From assembly GCA_019054805.1 (NCBI GenBank), contig JAHQIY010000013.1, forward strand, positions 3,100,001 through 3,164,000: a stretch of 64,000 bases of DNA, given 5' to 3'. The DNA comes from Brachionus manjavacas (lineage: Eukaryota; Rotifera; Eurotatoria; Ploima; Brachionidae). The notes below the pieces were generated by a model, which ran no database searches, was not told the DNA's origin, and saw only the letters and a program-made list of their open reading frames with translations. Shown here in pieces: positions 54,478 to 63,207 of this stretch; positions within the stretch are counted from its first letter, which is position 1, and the number at the start of each line of letters is the position of its first letter. Made by a program: the position numbers and the translations under genes.

Positions 54478-55178
54478 TTAATTTTGATGGAGAGTAACAG
54501 AAAACATATTTTTAAATATTTGATAATTCAGTAAAAAAGGAAGAAATAGTAAGGTAGCAATTACACAATGGAGCTGGGTATACTCGATGTATCTTGATTC
54601 GAAACCTTTGTTATATTCTTCCACCAGTCTAACAGTTAATGGAGCAGAATGGCTCAGTCCTGACCTAACATATCTCTCACTCAACTCAAAAAGTCGATTT
54701 GAGACTGTTAGTAGTTTAAGTTTATTATATGGCTCATTATGTATTATGTTGGAGGGAGTATCATTTCTTAGTTTTAGTATAGAACGAACTGCTAAATTTT
54801 GGATTACTTCTAACCTTTTGATAGTTTCTGAAAAAGTGTTAAGACAAAGAAAAGAATAAACTAGAATAGATCCAATCAAAGACTTAAAAAGGTTTCCTAA
54901 AGTGTTTAAGTGAAGGCCCCATTTTTTATTCAACAAGATTTTTATTAAATTTAGCCTTGAATTGCAACGTTCTTTAATTTCATCTATCATTGAAGAAAAT
55001 GTTAATTTAGAATCAAATTTAATACCTAGGAACTTATTTCTTTTAAGCTTTCGATTCTATTCCCATAAATCCTTAAATTAAACTTTCTTTGTTGTTTTTA
55101 GTAAAAATCATTGAGCAAGACTTTTCAACCGAAATCTTCATTTTCCACTTGAAAAGCCACTGTTCTAATTCAACCAAG
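54478..55178 (-). pseudogene. Non-LTR RT tail, best-preserved copy of the LINE family
   Basis: The minus strand from 54990 reads KERCNSRLNLIKILLNKKWG, LHLNTLGNLFKSLIGSILVY, NLAVRSILKLRNDTPSNIIH and ERYVRSGLSHSAPLTVRLVE. A late shift affects the last 30 codons. Upstream (54990-55178) further RT sequence in other frames matches copy 1 (CTTCATTTTCCACTT at 55136). The RT palm is missing because the copy ends at the pogo insertion at 55181. Confidence 0.85.
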
Positions 55179-55180
55179 TA

Positions 55181-55859
55181 CAGTCAAGTCTCGATAATCC
55201 GAATACACTTTAGTCCGAATAATTCGATAACCGAACAAAATTTATCGGGCTCGGAGCTTTTTCCCATACCTTTACATGTAAAATTCATTTGTTAAACCGA
55301 AGTTTTTTGTTCGGTTTAATTTGACATCCAAACAAAAAACTTCGGGCTTATTGTCAATGTATTCAGCAATAAAAATAATTATTTATTCGAATATGAGTTT
55401 TAGTCTCTAAGCTTATCAGACATCGACATCATTGAAATGGTAAGAAAGTCCCAGAATGTTGGAAGATAATGTAACAGAAGCTGTTCAAATACAAGAGGAG
55501 GTTGTTAAAGTTGGATCTTAAGAGGCTTTTGAAGGCTTTAAAAATTTTTGTTTGTTTATGGAACAATCATCTTTGATGAATGACAAAGATGCTGATTGTA
55601 TATCTTATTCTAAGTCAAGATTCATTGACGTTAAGGCATCAAGCCTAACACAACCAAGCTTGGTTAATTTTTTTGTCACGAAACTAAATTATTTTTTTTG
55701 GCAATTTTATTCCGATAGTTTAATTTGTAATTTGTTAAATAAATAAATGTATTTTTGTATAAAAAAATTTTTATTTTGGTAAAATTAACTATCCGGATAT
55801 TTTAATCTCAACAATGATTTCTTAAGACGATTTCTATTCGGATAAACGAGAGTTGACTG
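55181..55859 (+). mobile_element. Pogo/Tigger element, internally deleted, second family
   Basis: 679 bp, TA on both sides (55179-55180 and 55860-55861). Termini CAGTCAAGTCTCGATAATCC and, complemented, CAGTCAACTCTCGTTTATCC are the classic Tigger/pogo ends. The plus-strand remnant EAFEGFKNFCLFMEQSSLMN onward to SSLTQPSLVNFFVTK is the C-terminal part of a Tigger transposase, with the usual Q-x-S/T-L/I-x-x-F-F ending. The DDE core is deleted. Inserted between a LINE RT tail and a LINE ORF1 tail. Confidence 0.88.
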
Positions 55860-55861
55860 TA

Positions 55862-56165
55862 CTAATTCATCTTACTATACATTTGATTGATATTCTGGGG
55901 TTTTTGTCATTTTATCCACAATTTCATCAGTGTTTGTTGGAATTTCTTCTTGTTCAATATAGAGTTCACTGTAGTCAATTTTTAGTCTTTCTAACGACTT
56001 CAATTTCTCAGCTATGGTAAATTTATGTGTGAAATGTCGTTTTTGCTGACATTTTCCTTACAAGGATTCTTTAACTTGACATTTTGCTACATTATGATTT
56101 TCATCGTCATAAAAATAACATTCAGGCTTTTTACCAACAATAGAGACTACACATCTTAACCCATA
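55862..56165 (-). pseudogene. LINE ORF1 (gag-like) tail with degenerate zinc knuckle, copy 1
   Basis: The minus strand reads ECYFYDDENHNVAKCQVKES, a CCHC knuckle with its second Cys replaced by Tyr, then a stop, GKCQQKRHFTHKF, and TIAEKLKSLERLKIDYSELY, IEQEEIPTNTDEIVDKMTKT. About 97% identical at nucleotide level to 60062-60232. It probably belongs to the same LINE family as the adjacent RT tail (both minus), with the endonuclease and most of RT deleted. Confidence 0.65.
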
Positions 56166-56179
56166 AATATCTTCATAAA

Positions 56180-56505
56180 TATATTCCCCCTCTCTTTATC
56201 CTAATCGGGGTTTTATTATTAACCTCACTTTTTTTTCTATAATCATTACTTTATTTATTATGAAATTTACGTGCTAGAGTCTCTTTGAATTCAATTACTT
56301 TCTTAGTGACTCTCCCGTTCAGTGTAAATTATATGCTTTTCTTTATTCCCCATCTCTTTATCTAAAAAAATAACATTTATCTTACTTATTTTACTTTTTT
56401 TATTATTGTTATTATTGAAAAATAATCGTGCTAGGGTCTCCTTATTTCCAATTCCTTTTATAATGACGTTAAACCCTACCGTTCACTATTAATTCCACGT
56501 TTAAG
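56180..56505 (+). repeat. Two diverged ~165-bp direct repeats
   Basis: CCCCCTCTCTTTATCCTAATC at 56186 and CCCCATCTCTTTATCTAAAA at 56347 start parallel blocks that share CGTGCTAGAGTCTCTTTGAA / CGTGCTAGGGTCTCCTTATT and CTCCCGTTCAGTGTAAATT / CTACCGTTCACTATTAATT. No coding sense found. Confidence 0.6.
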
Positions 56506-56509
56506 TTTA

Positions 56510-57560
56510 ATTCAAGTTGATTTACAGTTTTAAATGAGCATTTTGACAACCAATGATCAAATAATTTAAAAAATTTTGGTTAACATAAGTTTTGCATGAT
56601 AACTTTATATTATTATTTTTAAAAAAGAATTTTTAAACCCAAGTTATATTTAAAAAATTGATTAAAAAAATGGCATCTTAAGCAACGATTTATGCTCCGA
56701 AAAATAATCGAATCCTTAATGTAACGACATAATATACAATTCATCTGAGAAAAAGTTTTAATTTTCACTCAGATTAATCGAAAAAAATTAATTCGAATCA
56801 AGCAATCAAGTATGGAATTTTTTTACTAAGTTTTCAATATTAATAATCATTTTATCATTTAGATCATTGATCACCGTCTAGACAATACAATGCCATTAAC
56901 CAGTGGATCAATATTTGATACAATTTTTAAAGTTATTTCATAAAAAATTTACATATATAGTTATTGAGAATGAAAGGAAAATTAAATTAAATAAAAATAG
57001 TTTGCTTCGGCATTAAATCTGGATCCAGAGGTAAATTTTTTTAATAGTCCTTTTTTTTTTAATTTTATTTTTAGTTGTGTTCAAGAGTCTGAAAAGCAAT
57101 TGAAAAATGCATCCTCTTTTTTGCTTGTTCTTGAAAAAATAAGCAATGACATGGAAAATTATTTTACCATACTCAAATAATTGACTGATAAATAAAAAAG
57201 CTAATTTTATGAGACTAATTTTTTCCAAAGACAAATCCAAAGATCAACACCGCCTTTTAATATAGATTTTAAAAGTCAATTCGACTGATTTATAATCTTT
57301 GAATAGAAAGAGCAAACAAATCGTTTATTACAACATTATCGTTTAATGGATTTTTCAATTTGTTAGAGGAAATTAGAATTCAACTCTCGATCGGGAGAGA
57401 TCTTGCGACTCTTATTATTAATATAAGTTTTATTAAACGAATTAAAAATAGTATCAATAATTCATTCAATTTGATTGAAAAAAATTTTTTGCACTCAAGT
57501 AACTCTATTTTATAAATCTAATTTTTTTAAACTCTTTAATATTTTCATAGAAAAATATAT
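56510..57560. other. Intergenic, no supported feature
   Basis: AT-rich, no ORF beyond low complexity and no clear repeat boundary. Confidence 0.4.
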
Positions 57561-57565
57561 ACAAA

Positions 57566-57806
57566 TGTTGTAGTTCTCTCAATAACTACAACACCGACTC
57601 TATTCAACTTATGTCTATAGTTTCACAGTGAAATACTATGATCTCATGCGCTTAGCAAGTGATAGTATTTAACACTGTGTAAAATATTAGACATGCGCGA
57701 TCAGAAAGAAATTTGAAATTATTGTTGTTTTCTTTTTGAAATATTTGTTGTTTTCTTAATTTCTTTTATTATTTGCGTTATAAACGCGAACCACTAGATC
57801 CTAACA
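57566..57806 (+). repeat. LTR-like repeat, most complete copy (241 bp)
   Basis: Starts TGTTGTAGTTCTCTCAATAA and ends CACTAGATCCTAACA, so TG...CA. The first 28 bases form an edge hairpin (GTTGTAGTT / AACTACAAC), the same design as the gypsy LTR above although the sequences are unrelated. No target duplication is visible (ACAAA before, GATCC after), and ATCCGGAAA after the end is shared with copy 1, so it may be an LTR plus a remnant of the internal region and not a clean solo LTR. Confidence 0.6.
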
Positions 57807-57814
57807 GATCCGGA

Positions 57815-58410
57815 AAGAACTATATTTCATAATTTAAGGTTTATAACACAAAATTTGGAAAAATTCAATGAATTCACTTGGAATCTGATAAATACCAAGC
57901 AGCAACATATTTGAGGTAATTTAAACTTACTTTTTTGGGTTGAGGGTTTAGGGTTGTCTAGATATTCGTTGATTTATCTGAAAATTGCGATAGTCGTGTC
58001 TGTCTGTCGTCTTTCCAGATTTTAAAAGTTCACGTATACGTCTGAAAAAAGTGTTAAAAATTTAGTTGATCGACTTTTTTGAATAACTCTAACATTAAAC
58101 CCTAGTTTCCATAATTTTTCTTGGACGAAAGAAACTTTTTAAATATCAATGGTTTAATTTTTTCAACCGAAAGATAATTCGACTTATTCATTTTTTTTTA
58201 ATATTATTTTAAAATTTGACAGAGTTTTGAATAAAATTTATTAGTTGAAATTTTGGCTTGAACATAAAAAAGACTTAAATTAATTGTATTTTGTCATGTC
58301 AAAAATTAAAAATTACATACTAAAAAATTAAAAGCTTGCTGGTCACAAACTGCGAGCTTTCAATTTTAATTTTTTTATTTAAAAAAATAGCAAAGTAAAT
58401 TATTTAAAAT
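57815..58410. other. Intergenic, no supported gene
   Basis: Contains GGGTTTAGGGTT at 57946 (two telomere-like units, too few to matter) and TGTCTGTCTGTCG at 57998. No exon recognised, though sequence just before 58418 (TTAAAATTTTTTAG) looks like a splice acceptor. Confidence 0.35.
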
Positions 58411-58417
58411 TTTTTAG

Positions 58418-58709
58418 AAGTGATCGGATTGTTTGATGCTGAGCAAGAAAAATATGAACTTGTGATGAGTATAAAGGAAGGCAACAAATTTTTATTAGAA
58501 GTACTGAAAGTTTTCCTCAACATATTCCACTTCGTACAAAGCTCTGTGAAAAATGTAGCGTAGGGCAAAATGAATACCGTGGGGAAGCTGCTAGATGGTC
58601 CCATTTTATCCGCTTTAAACATTTAAGCACTGGATTTTACTTAGCCACCGAAATGGAAAACGATCTGGCTGAGGATTCAATGAGGTCTAGTAAAATTAAC
58701 AAAACTTGA
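58418..58709 (+). pseudogene. Inositol 1,4,5-trisphosphate receptor fragment (MIR region)
   Basis: After an acceptor-like TTTTTTAG the plus frame reads VIGLFDAEQEKY. One base later, in another frame, come CDEYKGRQQIFIRSTES, a spacer, EYRGEAARWSHFIRFKHLST and GFYLATEMENDLAEDSMRSS, then a stop at 58709. The order L-F-x-A-E-Q-E-K, C-D-E-Y-K-G-x-Q, R-G-x-A-A-R-W and F-R-F-K-H-L-x-T-G-x-Y-L-A is that of the IP3 receptor MIR domain. The usual segment between the last two blocks is shortened. The frameshift and stop make it a dead partial duplicate; the parent gene is not in this window. Confidence 0.78.
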
Positions 58710-58734
58710 GGGGGGTTTTTTCCCATCTTTTAAA

Positions 58735-59760
58735 TAAAATCAAAACAATTTTGATTCCAAAATATATTGCTAATTTTAATTTCCAATGTTAAATGATTAT
58801 ATCTTTGTTTTGTTGTTTGACCGCGGGTTTTTTGAAAATATCTTCTTATTTTCCTACGTTCTTTAATCAAATCTACAAAATAAGGAGGTAGACTGCTCTT
58901 GAAAACTTTTTGAGACCGAAAAGGTATACTTTTTTGTGCAGCTGCAAATATTGTTTTTGTAATTGTTTCGTTTTGTTCGTCAATCGCCCGTGCAGAAGCC
59001 ACAAAGAAATGTCTTTAGAAATGTAAAACTTAAATGCCAATTTGCTTTTTTATAATTAAACTTTTTTGATAGGAATTTCACAGTTAATAAGTAATCAAAA
59101 GCTATGGAAGTTTCGATCGTAAAATGGTCACTTATCATATCCTGATAACTGAGAACTTAAAACTCATTTATTTAATTTTTTAATGAGGATGAGACTAAAA
59201 ACGAATCAAGAATTTCAAAATATTCTCTTTTAAAGATATTAAAAGTAGGGGTTTCATCATTGATTACAGAAAAATCTAAATCATTAATTATCTTTGCCAA
59301 AATAATTCCATTTTAATTTTCCCCTATACAGCCTAGTTGTTTTATCCGATGGTTAAGATCACCACCAATAATATAATTTTTACATTTCCTATATATTTTT
59401 AAAAAGATCAAAATTAAGAATTACATTAGTTGGGTTGTATAGGCAAAACACATAAAGTTGATCGTTTTTTCCATAATTTAACTTAATTGAGAGAATTTCT
59501 GGAAAAAACTCCTCAAATGAAAAGTCTTATTAAATTCTATGCCTTCTTTAGTAAATTCTATGTAAGTTCTTAAGTAAATTCTATGCCTTCTTTAACTAAA
59601 TTAGCTTCTCCTCTTCCATATTTATTACGTGGCTAAGTAATTGAAATGTAATTTTTAAAATCAAAATAAATATTTGATTCATTTATTATCATAGTGAGTG
59701 AATCGTCCGAATTATTTAGGATATATTGGTTGGTTGAAATTTGGAATGAAAGACTTTTGT
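58735..59760 (-). pseudogene. LINE APE-type endonuclease and linker
   Basis: On the minus strand, in broken frames from 59700 downward: RNKYGRGEANLVKEGIEF; FSFEEFFPEILSIKLNYGKN then DQLYVFCLYNPTNVILNF; NYIIGGDLNHRIKQLGCIGE with the G-D-L-N-x-H endonuclease motif; KIINDLDFSVINDETPTFNI; and, from 59002, NETITKTIFAAAQKSIPFRS, YFVDLIKERRKIRRYFQKTR, KQRYNHLTLEIKISNIFWNQ, the linker leading into RT. RT itself is not attached (58735 borders the IP3R fragment). Stops and shifts throughout. Confidence 0.8.
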
Positions 59761-59908
59761 TAAAAAATCAAATTTTTTTATTCAAAAAAAATGAACGCAT
59801 AAAATATGTAAAATAAAGTAAATTGTCTAAGTTTTGTTAATAAATTTTCTTTCAAATAAAATGTTTTTCATTTTTCTTATAATAAAATTTATACAAATTT
59901 GAATTTTT

Positions 59909-60232
59909 TTAATTTAATACTGAATAAATAATAATAATTTTATTTATGACCGCAAAAAAAATATTAAAAAAAAAATCCGGTGGAATTTGTAGAGTATTTA
60001 AGTGATCCTCTAATACTAGAGTTTTTAAAATTTGAGCACTTGAGAGAAGTAATGCAATCGAATCTTGCTTATTTGATACATTTGATTGATATTCTGGGGT
60101 TTTTGGCATTTTATCCACAATTTCATCAGTGTTTGTTGGAATTTCTTCTTGTTCTATAAAGAGTTCACTGTAGTCAATTTTTAGTCTTTCTAACGACTTC
60201 AATTTCTCAGCTATGGTAAATTTATGTGTCAA
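59909..60232 (-). pseudogene. LINE ORF1 (gag-like) tail, copy 2
   Basis: 107 open codons: HKFTIAEKLKSLERLKIDYS, ELFIEQEEIPTNTDEIVDKM and SNVSNKQDSIALLLSSAQIL, ending in a hydrophobic tail. Same as 55862-56030. It lies just 5' of the endonuclease block on the same strand, consistent with ORF1-ORF2 order of one LINE copy. Confidence 0.65.
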
Positions 60233-60239
60233 ATGACCA

Positions 60240-60705
60240 GAACAGAGTCTTGTGGCTAACTGGCTTGTCTAGCTTGTTTAAATTTAGCTTAACAAAATTT
60301 TTGAAAATCCATCGAGGAATTTCGCTTTGATTAGCTAGCGACATTGCTAACATTCAAATTTACGTTTAGATTTCTAACGTGCCGACGCTATTATTTTCCA
60401 ATTTCAAATTTGCCAAGCCAATCGTTTTCTTAATTTAAAGTTTGTAAATTTTATTTACTAGTTACTAGTTTGTATTATTCAATTTGAGTATTAATCCCGG
60501 CATCGAAGCATCATTGTGCGCAACAACACGAGTCAACAAAAGATTTCATGTAAAATACGCAAAGTATAATTTTTGAATTTTTTAAATTTGCCTATCTTCG
60601 TTCAAGTATTCGGATTTGAGTCAGTTTTTTATAGATTTTTATACTTTTTATAAATATTTTATGACTCATCCATTGATTTTGTAGATAAATTAAAAATTTT
60701 ATTTA
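60240..60705. other. Intergenic, no supported feature
   Basis: AT-rich with a few more complex patches (60480-60545) but no frame or repeat edge I can support. Confidence 0.35.
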
Positions 60706-60711
60706 AAAAAC

Positions 60712-60925
60712 TAGTCAAAATGACTCGTTTTGGTGCTTCTAGGAGTATATACTTGATTTTGTACAAAGGAAATATTTATTTTTTTTGAATTTAGTTAATT
60801 TAGAAAGTTATTCTTATTTTTATGCTGAAAAAAAAATTATGCTCAAAATAGCAAAAATTGACTTAGATTTTAGCGGCCAAAAATCGAAAAAGAGTCATTT
60901 TGACTCGTTGATGCTTCTAGGGTTA
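60712..60925. mobile_element. PiggyBac-like terminus
   Basis: Ends TGATGCTTCTAGGG directly before TTAA (60922-60925). Complemented, this is CCCTAGAAGCATCAACGAGT, resembling the CCCTAGAAA terminus of piggyBac elements, which target TTAA. An internal copy of the terminal block (TGACTCGTTTTGGTGCTTCT and AGG) lies 180 bp inward at 60720-60743, as in piggyBac ends with internal repeats. No partner end or transposase found here. Confidence 0.45.
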
Positions 60926-60929
60926 AGTT

Positions 60930-61318
60930 AAACAAAGAACAATACGCTATTTGCATTGAATTTTGGACCTTATTTATTTATTGAACCAATAATAGCAATC
61001 AAATGAAAAATATATCATTTTAGAGGTCTTTTTAAGATCTACCGGCAAAATGAAACTAAATCAAGAAATTCAGCAAAATTGGTGAAGAATTTTGGTATTG
61101 AAAATTGCATTTTTTTCAAAATAAACTTAACAAAATTTATCATGTCTCCTTCTTCCCTTTCCTTATGTTAATTTATAATCTGAAGAGGAAAGTAAGAAAA
61201 AGCGTAAAAGTAAGTTTTAGTTTGTACTAAATATATTTTAATTTTAAAAGTTGTAGAAAAAAAGGATTAAAAAATTTAATTGTAAAAAAATTTTGAGAAT
61301 CATGATTAAAATAAATGA
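60930..61318. other. Intergenic, no supported feature
   Basis: AT-rich, no structure recognised. Confidence 0.3.
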
Positions 61319-61319
61319 A

Positions 61320-61445
61320 CCCAGTCTGTAGGTCATACTCGCCTACAGACTGTTAGTTCGGCTCGGATTATTTCTATGCCCGGCTCGTGCAGGTGCGTGT
61401 CCAAAACTGCTGTATTTGTTCCAGATTGTGTTCGTCCAGAAAATT
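61320..61445. other. GC-rich patch with a perfect 11-bp hairpin
   Basis: CAGTCTGTAGG (61322-61332), a nine-base loop and CCTACAGACTG (61342-61352). The next 90 bp are unusually G+C-rich. They read MPGSCRCVSKTAVFVPDCVR on plus (from 61378) and FLDEHNLEQIQQFWTRTCTS on minus, either of which could be a small exon. The plus reading could belong to the membrane protein at 62070, but no splice link is evident. Confidence 0.35.
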
Positions 61446-61449
61446 GTTT

Positions 61450-62065
61450 ATTTTTAGATTTTCTTAAAGTTTACTAAAAAAAGTTAATATTAATAGCCGA
61501 AATAGCAAGGAATAAAGTGTGACTAACCAAAGTTGTCACGACGACTTGTCACTGGCGAAAACATCACAAAATAAGCCATGTTATCGAAGTTAAAAAAAAT
61601 TGTGTGTTTCACACGCTTCTTAGCAAGTGACGCCAAGAATTTTTTGAGCCAAGAAATAAAAAAAAATTTTAATTTTTAATTAAAAATAAAATGAATTTTT
61701 TTTAACATATGAATCATCTTTTTCAACCGAATTAATTTTTATCTTAAGACTTTGTTCTCATGCTTTTTGATTTTTTTTGTAAGCTCTTACTAGAAAACAA
61801 AGTCTGAAGATTTTTTTTTTTGAAACCACTTGACTTGAATAAAAAAGCTAAGCTCTTTAAAATATTGTTTATTTTTTCTTTCTAACTCCAAAAAATCCTT
61901 AAAAAAAATAGTTTTTCTTTTTCTTTTTTTTGGCTTTAAAAAACAAAGTTAAAGAATTTAATTTTTTAAGTGATTTTAATTTTTTTTATTAATTTTTTTG
62001 AAAGTTTTAACTATTAAACTAGATTTTCTCTTAATTTTAATCATTCAGAATTAATTTTCTTGAAT
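61450..62065. other. Intergenic or intronic, upstream of the membrane-protein exons
   Basis: AT-rich. It must hold either an intron or the promoter of the gene at 62070. No exon recognised. Confidence 0.35.
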
Positions 62066-62069
62066 TAAG

Positions 62070-62743
62070 TGCATGCTAATTTCAACAACTTCATCAGAGA
62101 CATTTGGTCTAGTTCGACCAAAAATATCCCTTTAGAAATAGTTACAACAGGTGACAACTTAACTAATTTGACAAGCTTTCAAGCAACTATGATGAGAGTT
62201 GAAGTTTATGTTCAATTTGCTCAAATTAAAACTATATTTGGTTTTGTTTTTTTCATGTTTTTTGCTTGCTTTTGCCTTTTTGGTTTTAACTTTTTCCTTT
62301 CAAAAACTCAAAATCATGTAAGTTTAATTGTTATTTTTGTTTATTTAGTTTTTTAATTTTTAAGTATTTAAGACTGTCAAAAAAAATCAAAGCAATCTTG
62401 TGTCGTCATTTGTATTGAAAAAAAATGATGCTGAAACTCAATTTAGTATAAATAATCAGGTAAATTTTTTTTTTACTGAAAAATTCAACTCTAATTTTCT
62501 CAATTAACTAGCAGAAAATATATGATCCGAATCAGTTTCATTGCGTCCCAATGCAATCCCAAACTTATACTGACGACAGTTTCAGAGTTTTTTAAATTAA
62601 AAATTGAAAAATTAATTATTTTTTTCTAACTTTAGTCCGGTCAATGTGATGTTAATCCTTACGAAAATGCAGTCATGGATGATTTTTTTTCAAAATTAAA
62701 GATGAACGAAACAGATTCTATCATTACACGTGAGATTGTCTAA
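62070..62743 (+). CDS. 3' exons of a single-pass membrane protein, unknown family (5' partial)
   Basis: Four exons: 62070-62317, 62373-62459, 62512-62586, 62637-62743, all GT-AG with introns of 50-55 bp and a continuous frame ending at TAA 62743. A stop at 62066 in the same frame means the first exon starts by splicing after 62069 or the gene begins upstream; the first in-frame ATG is near 62190. The outer part reads NNFIRDIWSSSTKNIPLEIV; then one transmembrane segment TIFGFVFFMFFACFCLFGFN; then a cytoplasmic tail (NQSNLVSSFVLKKNDAETQF; DPNQFHCVPMQSQTYTDDSF; CDVNPYENAVMDDFFSKLKM). Tyr in N-P-Y-E and a low-complexity-free tail suggest a receptor-like tail, but no family is recognised. Acceptor three is a NAGNAG (TAGCAG). 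Confidence 0.65.
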
Positions 62744-62868
62744 TTTAGTTTTCTTTATATAATTTTGCACACTTGCCTTTAAGTTAAAAATAATGGCATA
62801 AATATATTTTCTTGTGTATTTTTTCATTATTGTTTCTTTATTTATTTGTAAATTGATAATCTGTGTGT

Positions 62869-63025
62869 CAAAAATCTAATATTTGTTCTTCTTTTAATTT
62901 TTGATATTCACTAATTTTCTGTGACTTAAATTGTTTTCTTTAAATGTTCGATTTTTTTTATATATATTTTTTAATTTGTAAGTGAAAAACAAAAATTAGA
63001 AAAAGAACAAATATTAGATTTTTGA
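62869..63025. repeat. Fold-back hairpin between convergent genes
   Basis: TCAAAAATCTAATATTTGTT (62869) onward through about 34 bases pairs almost fully with 62990-63025 (complement ends AACAAATATTAGATTTTTGA). The loop is about 85 bp. It lies in the 460-bp gap between two genes that point at each other, so it could be a small fold-back transposon or influence 3'-end formation of both. Confidence 0.7.
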
Positions 63026-63207
63026 TCATCTTGATATTTTTCAAATCAACATGGACTGTATATAATTTTTTAAAATAAATTCGTGTTCTTTTCCTTGATA
63101 TAAATATTTTAACCATTTTCGCAAATCTAAAGTTTGAATAAATAAAATAATTGAAAGTTTGATATTTTTTGCTTAAAAAAAATTTTAATTATAAAAATTA
63201 AAAAAAA

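Noticed and set aside
57566-57806. Clean solo LTR
   Set aside because: No target duplication flanks it, and sequence beyond its 3' end is shared with another copy, so it is listed only as LTR-like.
57940-57960. GGGTTTAGGGTT as telomeric sequence
   Set aside because: Only two imperfect units in ordinary intergenic DNA.
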